A stretch of 64,000 nt of DNA from Parabacteroides chongii (GCF_029581355.1 NZ_CP120849.1:3814501-3878500), one strand, 5' to 3'; numbered from the stretch's first letter, positions 8,182 to 17,808 are shown. The notes: generated by a model not told the origin, from the letters alone. Numbers and translations: made by a program.

Positions 8182-8832
8182 ATGCGAATACTGATCATAG
8201 CCGACAATCAGGATATTACGAAAGCCGGTATCTTATATCTCACTGATAGGATACCGGACTTCCCGTTTGTGACCGAAGCTGCCGATAAACAGGAACTGCT
8301 TCAGCTCCTGCAACGATATCCGCAGGCTGTCGTCCTGCTCGACTATACGCTTTTCGACCTGGCAGGTACCGACGAACTGCTTATCATACAGGAACGTTTC
8401 AAGCAAGTATCCTGGATACTTTTCAGCGACGAACTGAGCGAGGATTTCATCCGCCGGATACTTTTCAGCAGCGAAGCATTCAGCATCGTTTTGAAAGATG
8501 CTTCATCGGATGAGATACAGGCTGCCTTGCAATCGGCTCTGCGTTCCGAGCGCTTCATCTGCCAGCAAATCCACCACCTGCTTTCGAATAAGAATCTCAT
8601 TCGCGAACCCAAAGAGCATCCTGTACTGACCTCTACCGAAAAAGAGATATTAAAAGCCATCGCCCTGGGAAAAACGACCAAAGAGATTGCCTCCGAACGT
8701 TTCTCCAGCATCCACACCATCACCACTCACCGAAAGAATATCTTCCGTAAACTGGAAGTCAACAATGTGCACGAAGCGACCAAGTATGCATTGCGTGCCG
8801 GGATTGTCGATACGACGGAGTATTATATTTGA
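8182..8832 (+). CDS. Response regulator, NarL/LuxR type
   Basis: 216 residues. An N-terminal receiver domain (residues 1-about 120) has the phospho-acceptor Asp54 in VVLLDYTLFD; a C-terminal LuxR helix-turn-helix (about 148-210) contains LTSTEKEILKAIALGKTTKEIA and HTITTHRKNIFRKL. No histidine kinase gene is adjacent, so it is an orphan regulator whose partner is elsewhere. In Bacteroidetes, proteins of this type often control envelope or stress genes; the target here is unknown. Confidence 0.88.
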   Translation: MRILIIADNQDITKAGILYLTDRIPDFPFVTEAADKQELLQLLQRYPQAVVLLDYTLFDLAGTDELLIIQERFKQVSWILFSDELSEDFIRRILFSSEAFSIVLKDASSDEIQAALQSALRSERFICQQIHHLLSNKNLIREPKEHPVLTSTEKEILKAIALGKTTKEIASERFSSIHTITTHRKNIFRKLEVNNVHEATKYALRAGIVDTTEYYI

Positions 8833-8879
8833 ATCTACTTTTCCATCCCCAAATGGAATAACTCGTCGGGTGAAAGCAT

Positions 8880-8914
8880 GTAAGCCTGTTGGGAATAAGT
8901 CGCAACAGGCTTAC
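8880..8914. terminator. Hairpin between the convergent LuxR-type and MarR genes
   Basis: A perfect 12-bp stem (GTAAGCCTGTTG / CAACAGGCTTAC) with an 11-base loop, between the ends of two convergent genes. There is no strong T-run, so it may act through stem stability alone. Confidence 0.5.
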
Positions 8915-8937
8915 AAATAAACAGTAACAATAATAAA

Positions 8938-9378
8938 CTATACCTTATCAAATATCTCATTCAATTTTTTTAAATGCTTTATGCAGGCTTCCATGTGGCG
9001 GGTGTTCATCTGTTCACCTACCAGGGTGTACATGTCTTTCAGGATGGATTTTACCTTATCCGCCACGGTTATTCCTTCGGGGGTGAGGAAGATGAGTTTG
9101 TTGCGTCGGTCGCTGGTGTCTTCCCGGCGTACGACCCATCCTTTTTTCTCCAGGTTGTTGATCAGATTGGTAAGGCATGCTTTATCCTTCGCTGTCTTTT
9201 CCGCCAGTGTCTGTTGGCTGACTCCCTGTTCTTTCCACAGGCAGTGCATGACCTGTAGCATTTCGAAGGTCATATCGACATTGTTGCTTTTCAGCAGTCG
9301 TTGTATCGTTTGCCGGAATGTCATCCGGGTCTTTAAAATTAATAAGTTTAGTTCGTGGGCTGTTTCACTATCCGTCAT
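8938..9378 (-). CDS. MarR-family transcriptional regulator
   Basis: 146 residues from the ATG at 9378; a TTG further upstream overlaps the promoter box and was not chosen. The winged helix-turn-helix covers about residues 45-110, with QQTLAEKTAKDKACLTNLIN as recognition region and GWVVRREDTSDRRNKLIFLT as the wing, the classic MarR DRR(x)K signature. Such dimers usually repress a neighbouring gene until a small aromatic or oxidant ligand binds. No obvious target gene is adjacent; it may regulate itself. Confidence 0.9.
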   Translation of the reverse strand: MTDSETAHELNLLILKTRMTFRQTIQRLLKSNNVDMTFEMLQVMHCLWKEQGVSQQTLAEKTAKDKACLTNLINNLEKKGWVVRREDTSDRRNKLIFLTPEGITVADKVKSILKDMYTLVGEQMNTRHMEACIKHLKKLNEIFDKV

Positions 9379-9396
9379 ACTTGCTGTTTTTGGGGA

Positions 9397-9404
9397 CAAA
9401 GATA
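9397..9404 (-). promoter_or_regulatory. Promoter -7 box for the MarR gene
   Basis: TATCTTTG on the minus strand, 18 bases before the MarR ATG, matches the TAnnTTTG consensus. Confidence 0.5.
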
Positions 9405-9457
9405 TGGATTTCTTTGATGTTAGTTTAATGTTTGACTAATATGTTTTTTAAACACAG

Positions 9458-9745
9458 ATGGATGAAGAAGATGAAATAGATGGAGTAGATGAGGTGGATA
9501 GATCAGATGAGATGGATAAAGCAGATGAAATGGATAGTATATAAAGTGGATGGAGTGTCTGAGAGTCCTGTAAGGACGTTTCAAAATAGCCCAAGGTTTT
9601 AACCTTGGGTATAAGTAAGTTAAGTGTATTTTTTAAGTCCTGTAAGGACGCCACAAGAAGATATATATCCTTGTGACGCCCTTACAGGGCTAGAGGGGGG
9701 AGAGTATGATTATTATTACCCAGGGTTAAAACCCTGAGCTAATTT
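9458..9745. repeat. Intergenic repeat cluster: GAT-rich tract and Bacteroidetes-type palindromes
   Basis: The 430-base gap between the MarR gene and cysK holds no convincing gene. 9458-9545 is a low-complexity tract of GATGAAATGGAT-like units. 9564-9578 and 9636-9650 are identical copies of AGTCCTGTAAGGACG. 9590-9609 is a perfect palindrome CCCAAGGTT-TT-AACCTTGGG, and 9721-9736 is CAGGGTT-AA-AACCCTG. The pair ACAAG...CTTGT (about 9652-9674) can form another hairpin. These look like REP-type dispersed palindromes common in Bacteroidetes; no transposase is nearby. Confidence 0.7.
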
Positions 9746-9838
9746 GGGGTCAGGCTTACAGCCTTCAAGACAATGACGCAAACAAGATAAATAGTAAGCT
9801 TATTGCCACCTCTATTGACATCTCCATTAGCACATTAC

Positions 9839-10786
9839 TTATAGCGGATATTCCTCAAATGCATACAAGACCGTTGACAGATACCGTTCTCCTGTATCGG
9901 GTAATAAAGCCACGATTGTCTTGCCCGCATTCTCTGGCAGTTCAGCCAGCTTCAACGCTGCATATACTGCTGCGCCGGAAGAGATTCCGACGAGTAAGCC
10001 TTCCGTCTGTGCCAACTCACGGCTGGTGCGGATTGCATCGTCATTTTCTACCTGTATGATTTCATCTACAAACTTGCCATTATATGTTTTAGGGATGAAG
10101 CCGGCACCGATACCCTGTATCTTGTGCGGACCGGGCTTGCCTCCCGAAAGAACCGGCGAGTCGCTGGGTTCTACGGCAACGATCTTAACATTCGGGTTAT
10201 GTGCTTTCAACCCTTCTCCGACACCACTGACCGTACCGCCTGTGCCTACGCCGGCAACGAAGATGTCGACTTTACCATCCGTATCCCGCCAAATTTCCTG
10301 CGCCGTTGTCTTTACGTGCACGGCTGGGTTTGCCGGATTTTCGAATTGTTGAAGGATAACAGATCCCGGCGTTTCATCACGCAAGGCTTCCGCTTTGGCA
10401 ATAGCACCTTTCATACCTTCTGCTCCGGAGGTAAGGACGAGGTGTGCACCGAGCGCTTTCAGCAGGTTACGGCGTTCCAGGCTCATCGTCTCCGGCATGG
10501 TAAGTACCAGTTTGTATCCTTTGGCAGCTGAGACAAAGGCCAGGCCGACACCCGTATTGCCACTGGTCGGTTCGATAATGGTGGCTCCCGGTTTCAGGAT
10601 ACCTTTTTCTTCGGCGTCTTCAATCATTGCCAGGGCGATGCGGTCTTTCACACTGCCTGCCGGGTTGAAGTATTCCAGCTTTCCGATCAGTTTAGCTTTT
10701 AAACCTTTGCTTGCATTGAAATTGGAGAACTCTAACAAGGGAGTATTACCCACTAAGTCAGTTAGTTTTTGTGCTACGTTTGCCAT
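9839..10786 (-). CDS. cysK: Cysteine synthase A (O-acetylserine sulfhydrylase)
   Basis: 315 residues, typical length. The PLP-binding Lys47 lies in [12 protein letters not shown], the substrate loop is [12 protein letters not shown], and the phosphate-binding glycine loop is [11 protein letters not shown]. It makes cysteine from O-acetylserine and sulfide in the cytoplasm. The gene is monocistronic; a TATCTTTG -7 box lies 37-44 bases upstream of the ATG on the same strand. The C-terminus ([11 protein letters not shown]) is intact. Confidence 0.95.
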   Translation of the reverse strand: MANVAQKLTDLVGNTPLLEFSNFNASKGLKAKLIGKLEYFNPAGSVKDRIALAMIEDAEEKGILKPGATIIEPTSGNTGVGLAFVSAAKGYKLVLTMPETMSLERRNLLKALGAHLVLTSGAEGMKGAIAKAEALRDETPGSVILQQFENPANPAVHVKTTAQEIWRDTDGKVDIFVAGVGTGGTVSGVGEGLKAHNPNVKIVAVEPSDSPVLSGGKPGPHKIQGIGAGFIPKTYNGKFVDEIIQVENDDAIRTSRELAQTEGLLVGISSGAAVYAALKLAELPENAGKTIVALLPDTGERYLSTVLYAFEEYPL

Positions 10787-10822
10787 ATTCTTTTTAATTT
10801 TAGTTGTTCTTTATTTATACAA

Positions 10823-10830
10823 CAAAGATA
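10823..10830 (-). promoter_or_regulatory. Promoter -7 box for cysK
   Basis: TATCTTTG on the minus strand, matching TAnnTTTG, in the gap between cysK and the divergent sigma-factor gene. Confidence 0.5.
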
Positions 10831-10908
10831 AGCATTGAATTGGTTGCCGGACATACCATAAAGAGGGTATATTTTATTTTTGTTTATTAACGATAAAAAT
10901 AATTCTCT

Positions 10909-10916
10909 TATCTTTG
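10909..10916 (+). promoter_or_regulatory. Promoter -7 box for the PUL 1 ECF sigma gene
   Basis: TATCTTTG on the plus strand, 11 bases before the ATG, so the transcript would have almost no leader. A TTTA 22 bases upstream (10883-10886) may act as the -33 element. Confidence 0.5.
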
Positions 10917-10927
10917 TACTATTCTGA

Positions 10928-11479
10928 ATGAAACAGATGGAAGAAAACGAACTTATTTTATTACTAAAACAGAGTAGCAAGGAGGCTTTCACGACTTTAT
11001 ATAAAAAGTACTGGAAGCAGGTGTACAATTTCAGCCGGCTTTACCTGACGAGTCAGAGTGTAGCGGAAGAAGTTGTACAGGAGGTTTTTATAAAGGTATG
11101 GGAATCGCGCGACTTCCTGCGTGAGGAGGAGAATTTCAAAGGATTATTATTCATTATCACCCGTAATCTTATCTTTAATATCCATCGAAAGAATGTAAAT
11201 GAAGATTTCTATAAAATAACCGTCCTTTCCGCTATGGAAAGTTCGTATGATATAGAAGAAGAGATAGAAGCAAAGAACCTGAGCGAATATATCGATCTAT
11301 TGATTGCCGAGTTGCCGCCACGTCGCCGTGAAATCTTTAATCTGAGCAGAAAAGAAAATAAAGCTTATAAGGAAATAGCGCTTTTATTGAATATATCGGA
11401 GAAGACCGTTGAGAATCAAATAAGCGAGGCACTCAAATATCTTAGGAAGAATATCGTTTTACTATCTCTGTTCGTATAA
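10928..11479 (+). CDS. ECF sigma factor of PUL 1 (RpoE-like, Bacteroidetes type)
   Basis: 183 residues. Region 2 (about residues 8-80) contains FTTLYKKYWKQVYNFSRLYL and EEVVQEVFIKVWE; region 4 (about 120-175) contains ELPPRRREIFNLSRKENKAY and a helix-turn-helix with SEKTVENQISEALKYLRK. The gene is followed by fecR, susC and susD in the same direction, the arrangement in which an outer-membrane receptor signals through the FecR anti-sigma to release this factor and switch on the locus. Confidence 0.9.
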   Translation: MKQMEENELILLLKQSSKEAFTTLYKKYWKQVYNFSRLYLTSQSVAEEVVQEVFIKVWESRDFLREEENFKGLLFIITRNLIFNIHRKNVNEDFYKITVLSAMESSYDIEEEIEAKNLSEYIDLLIAELPPRRREIFNLSRKENKAYKEIALLLNISEKTVENQISEALKYLRKNIVLLSLFV

Positions 11480-11577
11480 GACAAAACCATCCCCCTTTTT
11501 ATTTTCTGAAAAAAGTTGTGACCGGATAGGGGGAACCTATCTGTTCGGGTGTATTTATTATAAAGCGAGTAATAGAG

Positions 11578-12555
11578 ATGGATCAGAAGGATACAAAACA
11601 TATATTGAAAAAACTGATGCAGGATGCATTGGCTGAGGAAGAACAGGCTGCCCTGAACGATCGGAAGACCGTGAAGCGACAAATGTTCAGCCAATGGGAG
11701 AATGCTCCTGATGCTGTCAGCTCCGACCGAGCCGACGAAAGACAGATATGGTACCATATCTGTCAGAGACTCTGGAGTAGAGTCTCTGACAGAAGATATT
11801 TATATTATAAAATTTACAGTATAGCAGCTTCCGTACTGTTATTGCTGGCAGCGGGAAGCATGGCTTTCTATATAGCCGGCAATAAGAAAGAAGTTGCAAT
11901 GTATATCGTAACTTCCGGTATTCAGAATATGCAGTCGGTTTCTTTGCCCGATGGTACGTTTGTACAGCTGGGCCCCGGTAGCCGGTTGACTTATCCCGCC
12001 GACTTTACCGGAGAAACCCGCGAAATACAGTTAAACGGACAGGCTTTCTTTGATATCTACAGAAATCCCGCCAAGCCATTCATCGTACATACTTCTAATA
12101 TGCAGATCGAGGCGCTGGGTACGGCCTTCGAAATTTTCGATTATGAAATAGAGAATAAATCGGAAACTGTTTTATTGAACGGTAGCGTCAAAATTAATTT
12201 AAATCATCCGAAAGGAGATATGAAGGACTTTATCCTCTCGCCGGATGAAAAGATCGTACATGATAGATGGGCCGACTCGACTTACATCCAGCCTGTCGAT
12301 GCCGATAAATATACCGCCTGGCGCAAGCAGAAAATACTCAGCTTTGAGAATGAAAAACTATCTATGATCATCCCGCGCCTCGAACAATGGTACGGACGCA
12401 AGGTGATGTGCCAGCAGGATTTAGCAGATAAATACCGTTTTACGTTCAAAGTGAGGGACGAATCATTGGAACGTATCTTATTTATAATGGGAGAATCTTC
12501 TCCGCTTGGATATCAGAAGACCACTAATGGAAATTTTGTAATAAAGCTCAAATAA
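11578..12555 (+). CDS. FecR-family anti-sigma factor of PUL 1
   Basis: 325 residues. A cytoplasmic N-terminal part (1-about 80), one membrane helix (about 83-102, IAASVLLLLAAGSMAFYIAG), then the periplasmic FecR domain with LPDGTFVQLGPGSRLTYP and LNGQAFFDIYRNPAKPFIVHT, and a C-terminal DUF4974-type secretin-like domain (about 255-325). It should hold the ECF sigma factor inactive until the SusC-type transducer binds its glycan. It starts 98 bases after the sigma gene and ends 167 bases before susC; that gap carries the antisense RNA candidate. Confidence 0.92.
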   Translation: MDQKDTKHILKKLMQDALAEEEQAALNDRKTVKRQMFSQWENAPDAVSSDRADERQIWYHICQRLWSRVSDRRYLYYKIYSIAASVLLLLAAGSMAFYIAGNKKEVAMYIVTSGIQNMQSVSLPDGTFVQLGPGSRLTYPADFTGETREIQLNGQAFFDIYRNPAKPFIVHTSNMQIEALGTAFEIFDYEIENKSETVLLNGSVKINLNHPKGDMKDFILSPDEKIVHDRWADSTYIQPVDADKYTAWRKQKILSFENEKLSMIIPRLEQWYGRKVMCQQDLADKYRFTFKVRDESLERILFIMGESSPLGYQKTTNGNFVIKLK

Positions 12556-12602
12556 TTAATAACTTAAATTTATAGCCTATGGACAAATAGAGGGGTTAAC
12601 CT

Positions 12603-12710
12603 AAAAAAATTGGAAGATACCTGCAAGTACCTTCCAATCCGTGAGTTTTCGAAAAATGCATGTCACAAAGGAGTCGAAGCCAAGGACTTGCATTTAGTAT
12701 TCATCAAAAA
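12603..12710 (-). ncRNA. Candidate antisense small RNA opposite the susC leader of PUL 1
   Basis: On the minus strand TAACTTTG (12716-12723) matches the -7 consensus and its first base is opposite the A of the susC ATG. About 100 bases downstream lies a 12-bp stem with one A-C mismatch and a 6-base loop (12609-12638), overlapping a run of seven T on the minus strand (12603-12609): an intrinsic terminator for a leftward RNA. The same arrangement recurs in PUL 2 with different stem sequence. DonS-type antisense RNAs in this position are known to repress PULs in Bacteroides. No good -33 box is visible; the ends are estimates. Confidence 0.5.
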
Positions 12711-12722
12711 CAATACAAAGTT

Positions 12723-15700
12723 ATGAAAAAAAACAATGACAGGGATTGTTGTGTCCCGTTATTTAGAAAAACAATTCGTATTATGAAGATCACAACCTTA
12801 TTTTCACTTGGTGTGGCCTGTTGTATTTCTGCCTCTACCTACGCGCAGAACTACAAAGTGTCGATCAACAAAAAGAACAGTAGTATCATTGAAATCCTGA
12901 AGGATATCGAGAAGAACAGTGAGTTCTCGTTTTTCTTTAACGACAATAATGTAAACGTCAACAGGAAAGCTAGTGTGAAAGCCAAGAACGCCTCTTTGGA
13001 AGAGGTGCTTGAGCAAGTATTCGAGAATACCGGATATAATTATCAGATCATAGACCGTCAGGTACTGGTAAAAGCAGACAATTCGGTGAAAGCGATGAAT
13101 GGTGTTGCCGGTGTGGCACAGCAGAACAAGATGGTAAGCGGTGTTGTTACCGATGCCAGTGGAGACCCTATTATCGGGGCGAACGTCATTATCAAAGGAA
13201 CTACGACCGGTAGTATCACCGACATCGACGGCAAATTTATGCTGGAAGCCAAAAACGGTGATGTGATCCAGGTTTCTTTCATCGGTTATCTGACGCAGGA
13301 AGTTCCTTATACAGGACAAGCTACATTATCGGTTAATCTGGTGGAAGATACACAGAAACTGGAAGAAATTGTCGTTGTAGGTTACGGTGTACAGAAGAAA
13401 GTAAATATGTCGGGAGCCGTTGCGACAGTCGACAGTAAGGTACTGGAAAGCCGTCCCGTGCAGAACGTATCGTCAGCCCTTCAGGGTATCATGCCCGGTG
13501 TGATGGTAACCTCCGGACAAGGGCGTCCGGGACAGGACCAGGCAACGATCCGTGTGCGTGGTGTCGGTACATTGAATACCGCCGACCCGTATATCCTGGT
13601 GGACGGTGTCGAAACCGGTACGATGAACTCGGTCGATCCGAACGATATCGAAAGTATCTCCGTATTGAAAGATGCTGCTTCGGCTGCCATCTACGGATCG
13701 AAAGCTTCTAACGGGGTTATCCTGATCACGACAAAACGGGGTAAGACCGGTAAGCCGCGTATCTCTTATAACGGTTATGTAGGTGTTCAGAAAGCGACCG
13801 AAACGATCGACCGCATGAGCTCTTACGATTATGCCCGTCTTTACAATCAATCCTTGATTAACGAAGGCCTGAACCCGCGTTTCACAGATGCGGAGATCAA
13901 TTTGTTCCAAAGCGGAACAGATCCTAATTATCCGAATACGGACTGGTATGACGAAGCATATCAGACAGGTGTTCAGCACTCTCATAATGTGAGCATAACA
14001 GGCGGTACGGAAACTGCCAAGTACATGGGCTCTGTCGGTTACCTGCATCAGACGGGTATCCTGCCGCATGCCGAACGGCAGCAGTTCAACGGTCGTACCA
14101 ATATGGATATGAAGCTCAATTCGCGCCTGAATGTACGCCTCAATCTAGCTTATATCAAGAATGACTATACCGACCCGAACTCATCCTATGCGAGCGGTAG
14201 TTCCGACCAGATCATCCGTCAGTTGAACCGTATCGCTCCGTGGATCGTGAACCGTTACGATGACGGTACATACGGCACAATCTCCGATGGTAACCCGATT
14301 GCCTGGCTGGATGCAGATCAGACGGTCGATCGTAAGAATCAGAACTTCTCCGGAACGCTGGCTGCCGATTATAAGATTATCGACGGACTGGTTGCCACGC
14401 TGACAGGCTCGTATGTGAATAACCAGCAGTATTATAAGGCTTTCCAGAAGTTTATCCAGTATAACCCGAACAAAGCGACGGAGCCGAACAAGCTGAACGA
14501 AGAGTTTCGCGGCTGGCATCGTGCCTCTTTCGACGCTTTATTGAATTACGACAAACAGTTCGGTAAACATGGCTTGAAAGCAATGGCCGGATGGCATACT
14601 GAAAAGTACGACTATACGGAACATAAGATGGAACGTAAGAACTTCCCGACCAACGATCTGACCGACATGAATGCCGGTGATGCGGCTACTCAGAAGAATG
14701 AAGGTTTCTCACGCGAGCTGGCTATGATCTCCTGGTTCGGACGTATCAACTACGACTTTATGGGTAAATATATCCTGGAAGCCAATATCCGTGCGGACGC
14801 TTCTTCCCGCTTTGCCGACGGTAACCGTTGGGGCTATTTCCCCTCTTTCTCCGGTGCATGGCGTATCAGTGAAGAAGGTTTTATGGAAAACACGAAAGAT
14901 TGGTTGAACAACTTGAAAGTTCGTGCTTCATGGGGTAAACTGGGTAACCAGGATGCTTTGACGGATTATTATCCCTGGATGAATACCTATAATCTGGATG
15001 CAAAGTATCCGTTAGGCGGCTCTTTGCAATCAGGTTATTATCAGAAGTCTTACAAGCTGTCTACCATTTCATGGGAAAAGGCTCGTACATGGGGGCTCGG
15101 TTTGGACGCAACGATCAATAACAAGATCAATTTTACAATCGATTACTACGACCGTAAGACGACCGGTATCATTATGGACGTTCCTGTTCCGCAGGAATTT
15201 GGTCTGGAAGCTTATAAAGACAACGTAGGCGAAATGGTCAACAAAGGTATCGAAATTGTGTTGAGCTACAATAATAAATGGGGTGACTGGTCATTCGGTG
15301 CAACCGGAAATTTTGCTTACAATAAGAATGAAGTATTGAACCTGGGTGGTGTGACCGATATGGTCGATCCGAATAATGGTAATAAACTCCGTCGTGTAGG
15401 TGAGCGTCTGAACTCTTACCGCGTCTATAAAGCCGACGGTTTCTTCCAATCGGATGAAGCGGCTCAGGCTTGGATGGATAAGTATTCAAAACAGGACGGT
15501 TATCCGTTCGGTACCCGCAAGTTTAAAGCCGGTGATTTGATTTACCACGATACGAATAATGATGGTAAGATAACTGCCGACGACCGTATCCTGGGCGGAT
15601 CGACAGACCCTTCCGTTACATTCGGTTTAAGTTTGAATGCCGGTTATAAAGGTTTCGACCTTTCCATGATGTTTGCCGGTGCCGCCGGTGTACATCGTTT

Positions 15701-16094
15701 GATTAACCAGGAAGTTACCGGTTACTTCAATGGCGACGACTCTCACCCTGCAACCGTATGGCTGGATGCCTGGACGCCAGATAATATGGATGCGAAAATG
15801 CCTCGTATCGCATATTCCACTACCTCTCCCAGCTTATCGTCAAATGTAATGTCGACTTTCTGGTTACAGAATTCAAGTTACCTGCGTCTGAAGAACCTTC
15901 AGTTCGGTTATACGATTCCGAAGAATATCCTGAAATCGGCCGGTATCGAGAACCTGCGCGTGTATTATTCTGTGGAAAACCTGTTTACGATCCATAACAT
16001 GCTTGTCAGCGTCGATCCGGAAATCTCCAGCGAACGTGCTTCCAGCTTCCCGCTGACTCAGACACATGCTTTCGGTGTGAATATAACATTCTAA
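12723..16094 (+). CDS. SusC-like TonB-dependent transporter with signalling N-terminus (PUL 1)
   Basis: 1123 residues from the ATG at 12723, which gives the long pre-signal typical of these proteins (cleavage after STYAQ). Order: an STN (secretin/TonB short N-terminal) signalling domain (about 45-120), a carboxypeptidase-D-like regulatory domain (about 137-225, ...GANVIIKGTTTGSITDIDG), the plug beginning EEIVVVGYGVQKKVNMSG, then a 22-strand outer-membrane barrel ending in FGVNITF. It imports oligosaccharides bound by the SusD partner, powered by TonB. The STN domain links it to the FecR and ECF sigma genes upstream. Confidence 0.95.
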   Translation: MKKNNDRDCCVPLFRKTIRIMKITTLFSLGVACCISASTYAQNYKVSINKKNSSIIEILKDIEKNSEFSFFFNDNNVNVNRKASVKAKNASLEEVLEQVFENTGYNYQIIDRQVLVKADNSVKAMNGVAGVAQQNKMVSGVVTDASGDPIIGANVIIKGTTTGSITDIDGKFMLEAKNGDVIQVSFIGYLTQEVPYTGQATLSVNLVEDTQKLEEIVVVGYGVQKKVNMSGAVATVDSKVLESRPVQNVSSALQGIMPGVMVTSGQGRPGQDQATIRVRGVGTLNTADPYILVDGVETGTMNSVDPNDIESISVLKDAASAAIYGSKASNGVILITTKRGKTGKPRISYNGYVGVQKATETIDRMSSYDYARLYNQSLINEGLNPRFTDAEINLFQSGTDPNYPNTDWYDEAYQTGVQHSHNVSITGGTETAKYMGSVGYLHQTGILPHAERQQFNGRTNMDMKLNSRLNVRLNLAYIKNDYTDPNSSYASGSSDQIIRQLNRIAPWIVNRYDDGTYGTISDGNPIAWLDADQTVDRKNQNFSGTLAADYKIIDGLVATLTGSYVNNQQYYKAFQKFIQYNPNKATEPNKLNEEFRGWHRASFDALLNYDKQFGKHGLKAMAGWHTEKYDYTEHKMERKNFPTNDLTDMNAGDAATQKNEGFSRELAMISWFGRINYDFMGKYILEANIRADASSRFADGNRWGYFPSFSGAWRISEEGFMENTKDWLNNLKVRASWGKLGNQDALTDYYPWMNTYNLDAKYPLGGSLQSGYYQKSYKLSTISWEKARTWGLGLDATINNKINFTIDYYDRKTTGIIMDVPVPQEFGLEAYKDNVGEMVNKGIEIVLSYNNKWGDWSFGATGNFAYNKNEVLNLGGVTDMVDPNNGNKLRRVGERLNSYRVYKADGFFQSDEAAQAWMDKYSKQDGYPFGTRKFKAGDLIYHDTNNDGKITADDRILGGSTDPSVTFGLSLNAGYKGFDLSMMFAGAAGVHRLINQEVTGYFNGDDSHPATVWLDAWTPDNMDAKMPRIAYSTTSPSLSSNVMSTFWLQNSSYLRLKNLQFGYTIPKNILKSAGIENLRVYYSVENLFTIHNMLVSVDPEISSERASSFPLTQTHAFGVNITF

Positions 16095-16109
16095 TAGGAA
16101 CGATTAGTT

Positions 16110-17741
16110 ATGAATAAAATAAAAGAATATAACATGAAACGCTTATTTATATATATGCTGGCCGGAATGACATTGGCCGGAACGTCCTGTTCAGACTTTT
16201 TGGATACAGTACCCAAAGATGCACTCTCGCCCGCCACTACCTGGCAGACGGAAGCCGATGCTGAAAAGTTCCTGATCGGCTGTTACGACGGTTGGGGTGA
16301 TGAGACCGGTATCATGTATTGGGACTGCGGTTCCGATTTCGGTTTCAACTACCATATCCATGAAAACTGGAAAAACATCGGTAACGGCAGTATGACAGCC
16401 AGCAACCAGGTGGCAGATTATTACGGCTTCTCATTGATCCGTCGTTGTAACGATTTTCTGAAGAACATCGAACCTCTTGAATTTGCCGATGCCGGTAAGA
16501 AGAGTAATATGATCGGCCAGGTAAAAACGATCCGTGCTTTCCAATATTTCTTGAAGAACTGGTGGTATGGCGGTGTGCCTATCATCGAGTCGTATGAGAC
16601 AGCCGAGGAAGCTAAAGTAGCCCGCAATACGGAAGAAGAAGTAAAGAAATTTATTTACGACGAAATCGATGCGGCCATTCCTCTGTTAAACGATGCACCT
16701 GCAGCAAGAGGTTATATCGCCAAAGGAACGGCTATGGCTCTCAAAATGCGTTCGGCCTTGTATTATGGCGACTATCAGCGTGCGAAAGAGGCGGCAAAGG
16801 CGATTATGGACTTGGGACAATATGAATTGGATCCTGACTATAACAATCTTTTCACCGTAGCAGGACAAGGTTCGAAAGAAATTATCGCAGCCTTCCAGCG
16901 TGACGAAAACTTGTATGATAACTGGATGATCGGAACGATGTATAACAATGCAGACGGCGGTTGGTCATCAATGGTTCCGACTCAAAACCTGGTAGATGCC
17001 TACGAAATGAGTAACGGTCTGACCAAGGAAGAAGCCGGAAGCGGTTACGACGCTACCCATCCGTATGCAAATCGTGATCCGCGTATGGCAATGACCGTTC
17101 TTTTTCCCGGTATGGATTGGGAAGGCGGTATCCTGAATACATTGGATGCTACGATCGACGGAAGTAAAAACCCGAATAACCCGGACGATGCCGATAATGC
17201 TTCCAAGACAGGATTGACTTGGGGAAAATATCTGTTGGATAAGTCACAGTATGCCGATATGTGGGCTACGAATGCCTCCGTAATTATCTTCCGGTATGCC
17301 GAAGTATTACTGAGTTATGCCGAAGCGGAAAACGAATTGAATGGCCCGTCTGCCGACGTATACGGTATGTTGGATCAGGTTCGTAACCGTGTCGGTATGC
17401 CGGCAGTAGACCGTGGTAAATATGCTACACAAGCAAAATTGCGTGAATTGATCCGCCGCGAGCGTTCTTCTGAACTGGCAGGTGAAGGTCTTCGCCGTGC
17501 CGATATCCTGCGTTGGAAAGACGATAGTGGCAAAATGTTGGCCGAAACTCTGATGAACGGCCCGCTGACCCGCGTAACAGGAACTGTGAATGCGAGCGAA
17601 TCAAATCCTTTCATGCGTGCAACGATATCCGGAACTGCTCTGATCGAAAACCGTTCGTTTGCCGTTCATAACCGTTATCTGCCTATCAAGCAGGATTACC
17701 TGGATAAGAATCCGAATCTGAAACAGAATACTGGCTATTAA
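16110..17741 (+). CDS. SusD/RagB-family glycan-binding lipoprotein (PUL 1)
   Basis: 543 residues as drawn; a second in-frame ATG at 16134 gives a more typical lipoprotein signal (lipobox AGTSC before SDFLDT) and may be the true start. The body is the TPR-rich SusD fold, with AIRAFQYFLKNWWYGGVP-like helices near residue 140, VIIFRYAEVLLSYAEAENEL in the last third, and RYLPIKQDYLDKNPNLKQNTGY at the C-terminus. It forms the lid on the SusC barrel at the cell surface and binds the glycan. It follows susC by 15 bases. Confidence 0.94.
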   Translation: MNKIKEYNMKRLFIYMLAGMTLAGTSCSDFLDTVPKDALSPATTWQTEADAEKFLIGCYDGWGDETGIMYWDCGSDFGFNYHIHENWKNIGNGSMTASNQVADYYGFSLIRRCNDFLKNIEPLEFADAGKKSNMIGQVKTIRAFQYFLKNWWYGGVPIIESYETAEEAKVARNTEEEVKKFIYDEIDAAIPLLNDAPAARGYIAKGTAMALKMRSALYYGDYQRAKEAAKAIMDLGQYELDPDYNNLFTVAGQGSKEIIAAFQRDENLYDNWMIGTMYNNADGGWSSMVPTQNLVDAYEMSNGLTKEEAGSGYDATHPYANRDPRMAMTVLFPGMDWEGGILNTLDATIDGSKNPNNPDDADNASKTGLTWGKYLLDKSQYADMWATNASVIIFRYAEVLLSYAEAENELNGPSADVYGMLDQVRNRVGMPAVDRGKYATQAKLRELIRRERSSELAGEGLRRADILRWKDDSGKMLAETLMNGPLTRVTGTVNASESNPFMRATISGTALIENRSFAVHNRYLPIKQDYLDKNPNLKQNTGY

Positions 17742-17773
17742 TTAGGTATTAACAACTATATTTGGATTAAGTA

Positions 17774-17808
17774 AAGGGATATATTGGATTATTTCTGATA
17801 TATCCCTT
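17774..17808 (+). terminator. Terminator after PUL 1 susD
   Basis: An 11-bp stem (AAGGGATATAT / ATATATCCCTT) with a 13-base loop, followed by CTTTTG. It may partially separate susCD from the downstream enzymes, a common way to set higher expression of susCD. Confidence 0.65.

Noticed and set aside
9564..9578. AGTCCTGTAAGGACG as another site of the AGTYYYNNNRRRACT recombination core
   Set aside because: It misses the last base, occurs as direct instead of inverted copies (9564 and 9636), and belongs to a common dispersed palindrome.
9448..9654. A 68-codon Ser-rich open frame
   Set aside because: It comes from the GAT-rich repeat tract and has no coding character.
12603..12638. The hairpin in the fecR-susC gap as a forward terminator
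   Set aside because: The T-run is on the minus strand; in the forward direction the stem is preceded by A and not followed by T.
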